In this document: piece after piece, positions 27,063 to 36,000 of the stretch
Layout: the number at the start of each line of letters is the position of its first letter
Numbering within the stretch: position 1 is the stretch's first letter
Assembly (NCBI RefSeq): GCF_011753055.1
Contig: NZ_VWWJ01000002.1
Span: forward strand, 1 to 64,000
Length of the DNA stretch: 64,000 bases
Source of the DNA: Burkholderia sp. Ax-1719
GTDB taxonomy: Bacteria; Pseudomonadota; Gammaproteobacteria; Burkholderiales; Burkholderiaceae
Direction of reading: 5' to 3'
Notes under the pieces: model-generated
The model's input: the letters and a program-made list of their open reading frames with translations, nothing else
Told to the model about the DNA's origin: nothing
Databases searched by the model: none
Translations under genes and position numbers: made by a program

Positions 27063-28856
27063 TCAACCCACCCGGCGCACCGGCGGATAGCGTCGCTTGC
27101 CGTTGCCCATACCAATGCGACGGAAGCGTTCGCGCTTGGTCTCTTCCTCGAAGTGCGCGAGCGACAGCTTCACCAGATCGCTGCGCGAGACGATGCCCAC
27201 GAGTTGCATCGTTTCGCGCGTGCTCACTACGGGGAGCCGTTCGAGCCCATGCACGGCGAGACGCGCGGCGATCTGCCGGCAAGTCTCTTCGGGCAAGGCC
27301 ACATCGGCGGCGCGTCCCGCAAACAGTGCGCCAATCGGCTGATCGAGCGCATCCTCCTCGCGCACGGTTTCTAGCATCGCGCGATCCGCTACACCCAGCA
27401 CCCGCTCATCGCTCACCACCGGCCATGCGCGGCGCTGCTGCGTCGCGCCGAAGTAACGCGTCAGCGCCTCGCGCACGCTCACGCCCGCGTCGATCGTATC
27501 GACGTGACGCGTCATCACTTCATCGACGTAATGGCGCTCAAGCGGATCGACGCCATATTCGCGATAGATGTGGTAACCGCGCCGCGCGATCTTCTCGGTC
27601 ATGATCGAGCGCTTCATCACGACCGTGGCGAAGCCGTGCGCGACAAGCGTGGCCGCGAGCAGCGGCAGCAGCGCGTTGGCGTCGTGCGTGAGCCCGAACG
27701 CGAAAACGATGGCCGTGAGCGGCGCGCCCAGTGTTGCGCCGAGCGTCGCGGCCATGCACACGAGCGGCCACAGCGCGGGATCGCTGCCGGGCAGCACATG
27801 GCTGAGCACACTGCCCAGGCCCGCGCCCAGCATCAGCAACGGCGCGAGTACGCCACCCGAGGTGCCCGAACCCAGCGCGATCACCCAGATCACGGCCTTC
27901 ACCGCCAGAATCGCGACAGCGGCTTGCAGCAGGATGTTCTGATGCAGCAGATCGCCGATCACGTCGTAGCCCACGCCCAGCGCGCGCGGCTCGATAAAGC
28001 CGCCGATACCCACCGCAAGACCGCCGATGGCCGGCCACCACGACCAGTGCAGCGGCAGACGTTTGAACAGGTCCTCGACCTTGTAGAGCGAGGCCGATAG
28101 CCCCGACGCCAACATGCCCGAAAGCAGCCCCGCGATCACGCACGAGCCCAGCGCCAGCGCGTGTGGCGGCGGCGTCTGCATTGCGAAAAGCGGTTCGGTG
28201 CCGAACACCAGCGCGCGCGCGAATCCCGCCACCGCGCACGCAAGTGCGACCGGCAGGAAGCTGCGCGGCCGCCATTCGAACAGCAGCAGTTCGACCGCGA
28301 GCAGCACGGCGGCTACCGGCGTGCCGAACACGGCGGTCATGCCTGCCGCAGCGCCCGCTACGAGCAATGTTTTGCGCTCGGCGGCGGTGAGACGCACGCA
28401 TTGCGCGAGCAGCGAGCCGAGCGCGCCGCCCGTCATGATGATCGGGCCTTCCGCGCCGAACGGTCCACCGCTGCCGATCACGATGCCCGACGACAACGGC
28501 TTGAGCACGGCCACTTTCGGCGACATCCGGCTCTTGCCGAACAGGATCGCCTCGATGGCTTCGGGAATGCCGTGGCCGCGAATCTTTTCCGACCCAAAGC
28601 GAGCCATCATGCCGACGATCAACCCACCGACCACCGGCACGACGATCACCCACGCGCCCAGCGTATTGAGCGCGGGCGAATGATCGGCGAACGAGAAGCG
28701 GCCATAGAAAAACAGGTTCGTGAACCAGTGGATCAGGTTCAGGAGCACGAACGCGGCCAGCGTGGCCAGCACGCCGATCACGGCGGCGAGGGCGCCGATG
28801 CCGGGCAGACGGGCGTTGGCCGAAAAGTCGCGCTTGTGGGAATCGTCGGAATGCAT
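27063..28856 (-). CDS. ClC-family chloride channel/transporter with C-terminal CBS pair
   Basis: A 597-aa inner-membrane ClC protein. The Cl-binding signatures are GHGIPE (95-100), GSGGPFGAEGP (129-139; the gating Glu136 is kept but the usual GREGP Arg is Ala) and GSGTSGGVLAPLL. Glu194 in FEWRP aligns with the proton-path glutamate of E. coli ClC-A, which favours an exchanger over a channel (inference). Two cytosolic CBS domains follow (EVMTRHVDTIDAGVSVREAL and the second ending LVGIVSRSDLVKLSLAHF) and could bind nucleotides. It lies five bases after a MarR gene, so they form one operon under the palindrome at 29310-29326. Confidence 0.92.
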   Translation of the reverse strand: MHSDDSHKRDFSANARLPGIGALAAVIGVLATLAAFVLLNLIHWFTNLFFYGRFSFADHSPALNTLGAWVIVVPVVGGLIVGMMARFGSEKIRGHGIPEAIEAILFGKSRMSPKVAVLKPLSSGIVIGSGGPFGAEGPIIMTGGALGSLLAQCVRLTAAERKTLLVAGAAAGMTAVFGTPVAAVLLAVELLLFEWRPRSFLPVALACAVAGFARALVFGTEPLFAMQTPPPHALALGSCVIAGLLSGMLASGLSASLYKVEDLFKRLPLHWSWWPAIGGLAVGIGGFIEPRALGVGYDVIGDLLHQNILLQAAVAILAVKAVIWVIALGSGTSGGVLAPLLMLGAGLGSVLSHVLPGSDPALWPLVCMAATLGATLGAPLTAIVFAFGLTHDANALLPLLAATLVAHGFATVVMKRSIMTEKIARRGYHIYREYGVDPLERHYVDEVMTRHVDTIDAGVSVREALTRYFGATQQRRAWPVVSDERVLGVADRAMLETVREEDALDQPIGALFAGRAADVALPEETCRQIAARLAVHGLERLPVVSTRETMQLVGIVSRSDLVKLSLAHFEEETKRERFRRIGMGNGKRRYPPVRRVG

Positions 28857-28861
28857 GGTGG

Positions 28862-29275
28862 TCAGAGGTCGATGTGCGGAATGGTGAATGCGCCTTCGAG
28901 CGAGCGCAGCTCCGCGCGGTGCAGTTCAGCGAGGCGCGCGAGCAGTTTTTCGCCAGCGGCGAGCAGATGGACTTCCACCTGGCGGCGGTCGCGCTCGCTC
29001 ACGCGCCGCTCCACCAGTTCAAGCGCCTCGCAGCGCGAAACCAGCGCCACCACGCCGTGATGCTGCGCCTGCAGACGCTCGGCGAGTTCGCCGATGGTCG
29101 CCCACTCGCGCTCGGGATAGCCCTTCACATGCAGCAGCAACAGGTACTGCAGCGGCGTGATGCCTTCGTTCTGGGCCGCCTGCTCAGAGAAACGCTCGAA
29201 CCGGCGCATCTGGTAGCGGAATTCGGACAGTTGCTCGAAATCGGCCTTTTTCAGGCCGCCTGGCGTTTGCTTCAT
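28862..29275 (-). CDS. MarR-family transcription regulator
   Basis: A 137-aa winged-helix repressor: dimerisation helix (DFEQLSEFRYQMRRFERFSE), HTH with TIGELAERLQAQHHGVVALV and wing ERRVSERDRRQVEVHLL containing the conserved D-x-R. It is the first gene of the marR-clc operon. A palindrome 35 bases upstream is nearly identical to one before the HPP gene, which makes both likely targets of this protein. Many MarR proteins sense phenolic acids or oxidants; the signal here is unknown. Confidence 0.93.
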   Translation of the reverse strand: MKQTPGGLKKADFEQLSEFRYQMRRFERFSEQAAQNEGITPLQYLLLLHVKGYPEREWATIGELAERLQAQHHGVVALVSRCEALELVERRVSERDRRQVEVHLLAAGEKLLARLAELHRAELRSLEGAFTIPHIDL

Positions 29276-29309
29276 GGGGGATCCGTGTCAGACGATTCGA
29301 TCTGCGAAT

Positions 29310-29326
29310 ATATCACAACATGATAT
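29310..29326. promoter_or_regulatory. Putative MarR operator, copy 1
   Basis: ATATCACAACATGATAT: ATATC and GATAT arms around a seven-base centre, just upstream of marR. It matches copy 2 at 30528-30544 in 15 of 17 bases, including the asymmetric centre CAAC, in otherwise GC-rich DNA. Confidence 0.7.
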
Positions 29327-29368
29327 TTATCGACGCAATGACCCGTTTGGAACGGGGCATCGTATCTA

Positions 29369-30472
29369 TCAGGCGCTTTGTTTTTGCAGCGGCTGGGTCT
29401 GCTGATAAAGCCCTGAAATCAGATCGGCTTGCGTGATGATGCCTGCGAGGCGGCGCTCGCCATCCACTACAGGCACGTGATGATGGCCGCGCCCCGCGAA
29501 CAGCGCGAGCAGTTCGACGATGGGCGTAGCCGCGGAAAGCGTGCGCACATGCGTGGTCATGAGCGCGACAACCGGCGTGGCGTCGTTCGCTTCGGCGAGA
29601 TCGGCGCGCGTGACGATGCCTTTCACGAGGCCTTGAGCGTCCACCACCGGCAGCGCTTTCACGTCGTGCTTGCGCAGCAGCGCGCGCGCTTCGTTGACGG
29701 TGGTGGCGGGCGTGATGCTGACCACATTGCGCGACATGACATCGGCGCAATTGAGCACGCCGAAGCTGCGCGCGTAGGCGCGGATTTCGGCTTCGCGCAG
29801 CAGTGCTTCGAGATCGTCGGTCGCCACGTCGATCAGTTCGTTTCGCTCGCGCAATGCGGCTTCGAGGTCGGCGCGCGTGAAGCTGCCCGCCGCTGCGGGC
29901 GCGGGCGGCTCGGCGGGCTTTGCCTGAGTGGCTTGCGCGGCGTGCGGATAACGATGGCCCGTGGCCTTGTGATAGACGAGCGCGCTGCCCAGCAGCATGC
30001 ACGATTGCAGCAGCACCGGTTCCAGCACGAATTCGTAACCCAGCGCATGCACGGCGGGACCGCCCAGCACGGCGGTAAGCGCGACCGCGCCCGAGGGCGG
30101 GTGCACGCAGCGCAGGGTGAACATCGCGCAGATCGCCACACCGACGGCCACGGCGGCGGCGATCGCCGGGTCGTTGATGAACAGCGCGCAGGTCACGCCC
30201 ACGACCGCCGACACCAGATTGCCGCCGATGATCGACCACGGTTGCGCCAGCGGACTGGCGGGCACGCCAAACAGCAGCACCGCCGATGCGCCCATCGGCG
30301 CGATCAGCCAGGGAATCGTGGAGGCATTGCCAAGGAGCCAATGCGAAAGCGCGCCCGTCAGAGCGATGCCCAGCAGGGCGCCAGCGCCCGAGCGCAGCCG
30401 TTCGCGCCAGCGCAGGGTGACGGGCGAAGGCGCGAAGCCTGCGAGCCAGCGGGATAAGGTAAGCAGCGACAC
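29369..30472 (-). CDS. HPP-family membrane protein with two CBS domains
   Basis: A 367-aa protein. The N-terminal half is a four-helix HPP membrane domain (WLIAPMGASAVLLFGVP, the name-giving RCVHPPSGAVAL). The C-terminal half has two CBS domains (DVMSRNVVSITPATTVNEAR and ALMTTHVRTLSAATPIVELL ... GIITQADLISGL). HPP proteins are linked to nitrite or related anion transport in some systems, but the role here is open. The start is probably GTG at 30472: no ATG exists between the operator at 30528-30544 and well inside the membrane domain, and the ribosome site is poor. It pairs logically with the ClC-CBS gene under the same operator. Confidence 0.83.
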   Translation of the reverse strand: MSLLTLSRWLAGFAPSPVTLRWRERLRSGAGALLGIALTGALSHWLLGNASTIPWLIAPMGASAVLLFGVPASPLAQPWSIIGGNLVSAVVGVTCALFINDPAIAAAVAVGVAICAMFTLRCVHPPSGAVALTAVLGGPAVHALGYEFVLEPVLLQSCMLLGSALVYHKATGHRYPHAAQATQAKPAEPPAPAAAGSFTRADLEAALRERNELIDVATDDLEALLREAEIRAYARSFGVLNCADVMSRNVVSITPATTVNEARALLRKHDVKALPVVDAQGLVKGIVTRADLAEANDATPVVALMTTHVRTLSAATPIVELLALFAGRGHHHVPVVDGERRLAGIITQADLISGLYQQTQPLQKQSA

Positions 30473-30527
30473 AGTGAAAATAGCGACAAAAGAAGCAGAG
30501 CCGGGTTCGGCTCGAATGGGGTAAATT

Positions 30528-30544
30528 ATATCGCAACGTGATAT
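30528..30544. promoter_or_regulatory. Putative MarR operator, copy 2
   Basis: ATATCGCAACGTGATAT, same architecture and 15 of 17 bases as the copy before marR, lying 56 bases before the GTG start of the HPP gene. Its position fits repression by blocking the promoter. Confidence 0.7.
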
Positions 30545-30639
30545 AAAAATGGTGCGCTGCGCCCGATGTTGGACAGCAGGGGGTTTGGCCGATCGCCGTG
30601 CGGATCGGAAGCAATCAGGATGACGAAGGGCTGCAATGC

Positions 30640-30678
30640 AAAAAACCGCCGGTGCGCAACACACACCGGCGGTTTTTT
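30640..30678. terminator. Bidirectional rho-independent terminator
   Basis: A perfect 15-bp stem AAAAAACCGCCGGTG / CACCGGCGGTTTTTT around a nine-base loop. Because the arms include A and T runs it works on both strands; on the minus strand it ends the lipoprotein gene. Confidence 0.92.
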
Positions 30679-30698
30679 ATTGGCGGCGCGTCGCGCGC

Positions 30699-31364
30699 TT
30701 ACACCGTATGGCGCGGCACGCCTGCCATCGGATGGGCATCGCCGGGATGGGCGTTCGGCAAGCGTCGGCCATGGTCGGCTGCGTTGCGCGTGGGTGCCGG
30801 TACATGATGCTGTGCCTGGCGCGGTTCGGGATGCGGCTGCGGGCGCGCACCGGGACGCGGCATCGGATGCGGCATGCCACCCGGGCGCGCGACCATTTCC
30901 ACATGCACGCGCGCGTGCGGCGCGGCGGCGCGCATCGGCGGCGGCGCGACGTAGGCGTGCTGCATCGGCAAATGGCCGTCGTGATGCGCCATCACGTCAC
31001 GCAATTCGGCGCGTCGATGGAACACTTCGGCGCGCAGATCGCCGCGGCCATAGTAATGGCGATGACGTTGCCCGTCCGGGCCCACGAACCAGATGTAGGT
31101 CATGCCGCCCATCACGACCACATCGCGATCGAGCGCCACGGAAACATAGGCGTCGTGCGGCTCGGGTATGTAAGCGGGTGCGGCCATGACGACGGGCGGC
31201 GGCGGTGCGGCCACGACGACCGGGCGCGCTGGCGCCGCCACGACTTGCGTGTGGGTCACGCAGCCCGAAAGCATCAGCGCGATAGAGAGAGGGACGACGG
31301 CCGCGAGGGCGGCGAAAGCGCCGGATTCTGGTCTGGTAATAGTGGCGCGCGTGTTCCCGTTCAA
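30699..31364 (-). CDS. Lipoprotein with His/Pro-rich tail
   Basis: A 221-aa protein with a lipoprotein signal (VVPLSIALMLSGC, lipid-modified Cys at about residue 35), then a Pro/Ala/Val linker and a small domain (DAYVSVALDRDVVVMGGMTY ... GRGDLRAEVFHRRAELRDVM). The long C-terminal tail is rich in His, Pro, Arg and Met. The tail could bind metal ions, but that is only composition. No family recognised. It is monocistronic and ends at a strong terminator. Confidence 0.75.
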   Translation of the reverse strand: MNGNTRATITRPESGAFAALAAVVPLSIALMLSGCVTHTQVVAAPARPVVVAAPPPPVVMAAPAYIPEPHDAYVSVALDRDVVVMGGMTYIWFVGPDGQRHRHYYGRGDLRAEVFHRRAELRDVMAHHDGHLPMQHAYVAPPPMRAAAPHARVHVEMVARPGGMPHPMPRPGARPQPHPEPRQAQHHVPAPTRNAADHGRRLPNAHPGDAHPMAGVPRHTV

Positions 31365-31444
31365 GCGTGGCTCCGTGAGAAGGTTGATTGCTCAACCGGT
31401 TAACGGCACAAATGAACGGGGGCTTGAGAGAAAAGCGCGCGGGT

Positions 31445-31918
31445 TTAGAGCGGTTTGGCCATTTCGCTGGTGCCGCTCCAACCGAGTTGCCGGTACAGAT
31501 CGCGGCCCTGCTCGGTTGCATGCAGGATGGCATAGCGGATGCCGCGCCGCGCGAATTCATCATCGGCGAGTTGCATGAGCAGACGGGCGAGGCCGAGACG
31601 CCGCGCGTGCGGTTCGACAAAGACGTTGAGCACGTAGCCGCGCCGATCCTCCTCGGGGTGGGCGGGATGGGGCGGCCAGTCGATCTCCATCAGGCCGATG
31701 CTGGCAACGGGCGCATCGTTGGCATCAGCTTCGGTCAGGACGTAGCCGAAGTAGCGCCCATCGGCCAGGCGCGGCGCGAGCCAGACCCGGAAATGCTCCG
31801 TCATGATTGCGAGCGTGGCGGCGTCGCGGCCCGCTTCGCCGAACATCGCCTCGCGATGGCGGCAGACGAGTTCGAGATCGTCGATGCCGATGCCGCGCGC
31901 CTTCACGTTCATGCGCAA
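31445..31918 (-). CDS. GNAT-family N-acetyltransferase
   Basis: A 157-aa acetyltransferase with the GNAT core: VASIGLMEIDWPPHP, then the acetyl-CoA loop YVLNVFVEPHARRLGLARLLM (R-x-x-G-x-A form) and the C-terminal ATEQGRDLYRQLGWSGTSEM. The substrate is unknown. It starts 11 bases after the stop of the hybrid kinase and is therefore the last gene of the stressosome operon. It could start at the second Met (31912) as well. Confidence 0.87.
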   Translation of the reverse strand: MRMNVKARGIGIDDLELVCRHREAMFGEAGRDAATLAIMTEHFRVWLAPRLADGRYFGYVLTEADANDAPVASIGLMEIDWPPHPAHPEEDRRGYVLNVFVEPHARRLGLARLLMQLADDEFARRGIRYAILHATEQGRDLYRQLGWSGTSEMAKPL

Positions 31919-31929
31919 TCCTTGTTTTA

Positions 31930-33450
31930 TCAGCTCGCCTTGGTCCCTTCGATCTCGCGCAGGATTTCGTCGAACGGCGCGGGCTTGACGAGGTGCCGGT
32001 CGAAACCGGCCTCGGTGGTGGCCTGGCGGTCGCGTTCCTGACCGTAGCCGGTGAGCGCAATCAATTGCGTGCGCGCCGTGGCGGGCAGCGCCCGCATCGC
32101 CTTGGCAAGCGCATGACCATCCATGCCGGGCAGGCCGATATCCAGAATCGCCACATGCGGCACGAAGCTTTGCGCGATCTCCAGCGCGCTGGGGCCGTCG
32201 TGAGCCACGCGCACGTCGTGGCCTTCGAGTTCGAGCAGCATCAGCAGCGAAGTGGCCGAATCCACGTTGTCGTCGGCGATCAGCACGCGGCGTTTGCGTG
32301 AGGTTGTTTCGTTATCCATATTGTTCTTGTCTGTTGATGCGTTGTCGGTTTCCGGCGCGCGCACGATGGGCAGTCGCACGACGAATTCCGAGCCTTTACC
32401 GAGTCCTTCCGAATAGGCGCTCACCGAGCCGCCATGCAGTTCCGCGAGTTCCTGCACCAGCGCGAGACCGATGCCCAGGCCCCCATCCGCGCGCTTGACC
32501 GCGTCGCGCGACTGCATGAAGAGGTCGAACACATAGGGTAGCTCGTCGGCGGCGATGCCGATGCCATTGTCGCGCACGCCGATCGCCACTTCATCGCTGC
32601 CGGCTTCGAGACGCAGCGTCACCGTGCCGCCGATAGCCGTGTATTTTGCCGAATTTGACAGCAGATTGCTGATGATTTGTGCGACGCGAATACCGTCACC
32701 CATGACATGGCAAGGCCCGGGCGCCATCGTCAGGACGAGTTGCTGCTGTTTGGCGTCGAGTACCGGACGGCTCGTCTCCACGGCCACTTCGACGATGTGG
32801 CGCAAATCGAGCGTCGTCATCTGCAGGGCGATCTTGCCGTGCGAGATGCGCGAAACGTCGAGCAGATCGTCGACGAGGCGGCCCAGATGTTCGACCTGGC
32901 GGCTCGCGATCAGGCGCGCGTCGGCGCGCCCGGCATCGCTTGCGCCGTGGCGCGGGTCGAGCAGTTCGATGGCGTTGCGGATCGGCGCGAGCGGGTTGCG
33001 CAGCTCATGCGCAAGGGTGGCGAGAAAGTGATCCTTGCGGCGGTCGGCGTCGCGCAGGGCTTTTTCGGCGGCGTAGAGGCGCAGCAGCGCGCGCACGTTG
33101 GCCACCAGTTCGGCGGGATCGACCGGCTCGGTCAGATAGCTGTCCGCGCCGCCGTCGAGCGCGCGAATCTTGTCGCGCGCCTGCACGGCCGCCGCCGAGG
33201 TCTGCAGCACCAGCGTGGAGTTGGTCTGCGGATCCTCTTTGATAAGGCGGCACACCTCGATGCCGCTGATGTCGGGCAGCTTCACGTCGAGCAGCACGAG
33301 CGCGGGCGCCTGGTCGCGCACGGCGTCGAGCGCACCCTGGCCCGTGGCCGCTTCGATCACCGCGAAACCCGCATGGCGCAGCACGCGCGACTTCACGTAA
33401 CGCGCGCCTTCGTTGTCGTCGACGTTCAGAATGAGGGTGGCGGAGCTCAT
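31930..33450 (-). CDS. REC-HisKA-HATPase-REC hybrid histidine kinase
   Basis: A 506-aa soluble hybrid kinase. Residues 1-125 are a receiver with Asp55 (LVLLDVKLPDIS). HisKA has His148 (FLATLAHELRNPLAP), the HATPase_c domain spans about 250-365 (NLLSNSAKYT, DNGIGIA, GLGIGLALVQEL), and a second receiver covers 387-506 with Asp437 (VAILDIGLPGMDG) and the usual LVKP Lys. In the first receiver the conserved Lys-Pro is changed (SYLTEPVDP). There are no membrane segments, so the signal must arrive from cytoplasmic partners. Its start overlaps the end of the upstream kinase by ATGA. Confidence 0.92.
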   Translation of the reverse strand: MSSATLILNVDDNEGARYVKSRVLRHAGFAVIEAATGQGALDAVRDQAPALVLLDVKLPDISGIEVCRLIKEDPQTNSTLVLQTSAAAVQARDKIRALDGGADSYLTEPVDPAELVANVRALLRLYAAEKALRDADRRKDHFLATLAHELRNPLAPIRNAIELLDPRHGASDAGRADARLIASRQVEHLGRLVDDLLDVSRISHGKIALQMTTLDLRHIVEVAVETSRPVLDAKQQQLVLTMAPGPCHVMGDGIRVAQIISNLLSNSAKYTAIGGTVTLRLEAGSDEVAIGVRDNGIGIAADELPYVFDLFMQSRDAVKRADGGLGIGLALVQELAELHGGSVSAYSEGLGKGSEFVVRLPIVRAPETDNASTDKNNMDNETTSRKRRVLIADDNVDSATSLLMLLELEGHDVRVAHDGPSALEIAQSFVPHVAILDIGLPGMDGHALAKAMRALPATARTQLIALTGYGQERDRQATTEAGFDRHLVKPAPFDEILREIEGTKAS

Positions 33451-34877
33451 GATGCGGCGGCTCCCGGACTGGCTTGCTCGCTGCTGGCCTCGCCGGCTTC
33501 GTCATCGTGCGCGGCGCGAGTATCGCTGGCGTGCCCGGCGAGCCGCACCGGCAGGTCGACGTAAAACGTCGAGCCCACGCCCAGTTCGCTTTCGACACCC
33601 ACCTCGCCATCCAGCAGCGCGGCGAGCTTGCGGCACAGCGGCAGGCCCAGGCCCGTGCCCTTCGCGCGCTGTTGCAAACGGTTCTGCACCTGAGCGAACT
33701 CCTCGAAAATGATGGGGTGATGCTCGGGAGCAATGCCGATGCCCGTATCCGCGACGAAAAACACGATGCGCTCGCCTTGCGCCTCCAGCCGCGCCCCCAC
33801 GCGAATCTGCCCGCGCTCGGTGTATTTGAGCGCGTTCGATACGAAGTTGCGCAGGATCTGCGTGAGCTTCGGTTCATCGGTATAGAGGCGCGGCAGGCCC
33901 GCCATTGAGGCGAATTCCAGCGAGACGTGCGGCGTGGCGAGCAGCGGCATGAGCATGGTGCGCAGCGCGGCGAACAGATCGGCGGGATCGAACCACGCGG
34001 GCGAGACCTCGGTTTTGCCGGCCTCGATCTTGGCCAGATCGAGCAGATCATCCACGGTTTCGCCCAGCGTTTCCGCCGAGGCGAGAATCAACTTCACCTG
34101 GCGCTCCTGCTCGATGCCCAGATCGCCGTCCAGCCGGTTGAGCAACAGATTGGCGAGCGCGCGGATCGACGACAGCGGCGTGCGCAATTCGTGGCTCATA
34201 TTGGAGAGAAAGCGCGACTTCATCAGATCGGCGCGGCGCAGTTCTTCGGCGCGTTCGTCGAGTTCCGCGTAAAGCGCGACCACGCCGCGATTGGTTGCCT
34301 CCAGCTCCTGGGTCAGGCGCGCGAGCTCTTCCTGACGTTCGCGCAGTTCGTCGAGCGTGGCCACCAGTTCGCGGTTTTGCTGCTGCACTTCGGCGAGCGA
34401 ATCGTTTTGCGGCGCGAGCGCGGCCACGCCGCTGACGATGCGCTCCAGGTCGCTGCCGCGCAGTGCGGCGCGCTCCTGCGGCAGATTGCGCGCCATCGCC
34501 ACGGTGGTGCCCTGCGGCGTCGAGTCGATCTCGAAGCGGTCCATCAGGCGACGGCTGCCGACGATGCCCACGCCCATGCCGCCTGGCGATCTCCACGTAC
34601 CGTCGAGCACGGCTTCGAGGTCGCGCAGGCCCTGGCCGCGGTCACGCACGACGATCTCGAAGGCCTGCGGTGAGCACGCCGCATCGAAGGCGAAGCTCAC
34701 CTCGCCGCCGCCCGCGTATTCAAAGGCATTGCGGGCGATTTCCGACACCGCGCTGGCGATGCGCGTCTGATCGAGCGTCGAAAAGCCGAAGCCCGCCGCC
34801 AGATCGCGCGCGCGCCGCCGCGCCACGACGACGTCCTGGACGGTTTCAATGCGGATGCGCAGCAATGGCGTGTTCAT
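33447..34877 (-). CDS. RsbT-like ATPase domain fused to a histidine kinase
   Basis: A 476-aa protein. Residues 1-135 form an RsbT/RsbW-like GHKL domain (SAVSEIARNAFEYAGGGE, RDRGQGL, GGMGVGIVGSRRLMD). A coiled coil spans about 155-215 (QQQNRELVATLDELRERQEE). A complete kinase follows: HisKA with His229 (FLSNMSHELRTPLSSIR) and HATPase_c (NFVSNALKYTERG, DTGIGIAPEHH, GTGLGLPLCRKLA). The N-terminal module looks like the switch kinase of stressosomes, so this protein could carry the stressosome output into two-component signalling. It overlaps the genes on both sides. The Ala/Glu-rich C-terminal tail is low complexity. Confidence 0.9.
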   Translation of the reverse strand: MNTPLLRIRIETVQDVVVARRRARDLAAGFGFSTLDQTRIASAVSEIARNAFEYAGGGEVSFAFDAACSPQAFEIVVRDRGQGLRDLEAVLDGTWRSPGGMGVGIVGSRRLMDRFEIDSTPQGTTVAMARNLPQERAALRGSDLERIVSGVAALAPQNDSLAEVQQQNRELVATLDELRERQEELARLTQELEATNRGVVALYAELDERAEELRRADLMKSRFLSNMSHELRTPLSSIRALANLLLNRLDGDLGIEQERQVKLILASAETLGETVDDLLDLAKIEAGKTEVSPAWFDPADLFAALRTMLMPLLATPHVSLEFASMAGLPRLYTDEPKLTQILRNFVSNALKYTERGQIRVGARLEAQGERIVFFVADTGIGIAPEHHPIIFEEFAQVQNRLQQRAKGTGLGLPLCRKLAALLDGEVGVESELGVGSTFYVDLPVRLAGHASDTRAAHDDEAGEASSEQASPGAAAS

Positions 34878-36000
34878 GGGTCAACTGTACTCCCGGCTGC
34901 GCCTTGACGACGACGACGGTGGCGTCGTCGCGGCGGCGCGAGAAGTCGCGGTAAAGGACGGCGGCGATCACCACGGCGCTCTGGTGCGCGAGCCCTGGCC
35001 AGGCGTCCAGATCCCAGCGTGTGCCCACGCCATCCGAATGCAGGATCAGCACGCCGTTGTCGCGCCAGGCGAGTTCGAACTCCTGGGTGCCGCGCATCGT
35101 ATGGCCGACGATGCCGTTGCGCGAGACGATCTGGTAGCTCGAACGCAAGTCGCTGGCGGTATCGGCTGCGCTGCTGCTGCTTCCGCGCGTCGCGCCATGT
35201 CCCGCCGCGCCGTGGTTCGGCTTGCCGGTGCCATAGGTCACCGCCGAAATATTGCCCGTGCCGCAAAAGCTCACCGTCGAGCGCACGAGGTCGAAGCGCG
35301 CGAGTGCAAGTGCCGCGCCGCGCGTGGGGCGCAACGCGGCGTGCGACAGCTCCATTAGCGCGCCAGGCGTCAGGCCCGCGCGCCTTCTGAGCACTTCGAG
35401 CGCGGCGGTTGCGGCGACATGCGCTTCCGCGCCGTGGCCAAGACCGTCGGCGACGGCGATCGTGAAACCGCTCTGATCTGACTGGGCCTGCCAGCCGTCG
35501 CCGCACACTTCCTCGCCGGGATAAGGCACGCACACACCGCCGATCTCAGGCGCAGACTGCGCCGGGCGCGGCGCGCCGGTTTGCTGCACCAGCACGCGCA
35601 GCACCGTGCCGTGCCCCGGTTGAGACCACAGCGCGACCTGATCGGAAAGCCGGTTGATCGCGCCGAGTCCCGTGCCAGGCGTGCCGGCCGTCGAATGCCC
35701 GTCGGACAGCGCGGCGCGCACATCGGCCATGCCAGGGCCGCGGTCGAGCGCGATCAGTTCCACACCGCGTTCGAGCGCGCGCACCAGCAACTCGCCGTGG
35801 CCCGCGTGCTTGAGGATGTTGGTGGCGGCTTCAGTGAGCACGATTGCGAGCCGTCCGGCATCGGTTGCGTTCAGACCGGCCAGTTGGGCGGCCTGCGCCG
35901 CGCCGCGGCGCGCGAATGCCACGCTGCTCGCGTCGCCGATCTCGAAGGAGCGATGCGTGCCGCCGGCCAGGCCGGAGGCGCCGTCTAGCGAACTTTCCAT
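34846..36000 (-). CDS. RsbT-like ATPase domain fused to PP2C phosphatase (RsbX-like)
   Basis: A 384-aa protein. The N-terminal GHKL module (residues 20-140) has Glu57/Asn61 in VLTEAATNILKHAGHGE, DRGPG (86-90) and GTGLG (109-113). A short linker leads to a SpoIIE/RsbX-type PP2C domain (about 150-375) with metal Asp residues in EVCGDGW, VADGLGHGAEA, LILHSDGVG and RRDDATVVVVK. RsbX-type phosphatases reset the stressosome by dephosphorylating RsbS and RsbR. ATG at 36000 is used (MESSLDG); a longer frame runs into rsbT. It overlaps rsbT by 16 bases and the downstream kinase by about 30. Confidence 0.9.
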   Translation of the reverse strand: MESSLDGASGLAGGTHRSFEIGDASSVAFARRGAAQAAQLAGLNATDAGRLAIVLTEAATNILKHAGHGELLVRALERGVELIALDRGPGMADVRAALSDGHSTAGTPGTGLGAINRLSDQVALWSQPGHGTVLRVLVQQTGAPRPAQSAPEIGGVCVPYPGEEVCGDGWQAQSDQSGFTIAVADGLGHGAEAHVAATAALEVLRRRAGLTPGALMELSHAALRPTRGAALALARFDLVRSTVSFCGTGNISAVTYGTGKPNHGAAGHGATRGSSSSAADTASDLRSSYQIVSRNGIVGHTMRGTQEFELAWRDNGVLILHSDGVGTRWDLDAWPGLAHQSAVVIAAVLYRDFSRRRDDATVVVVKAQPGVQLTHEHAIAAHPH

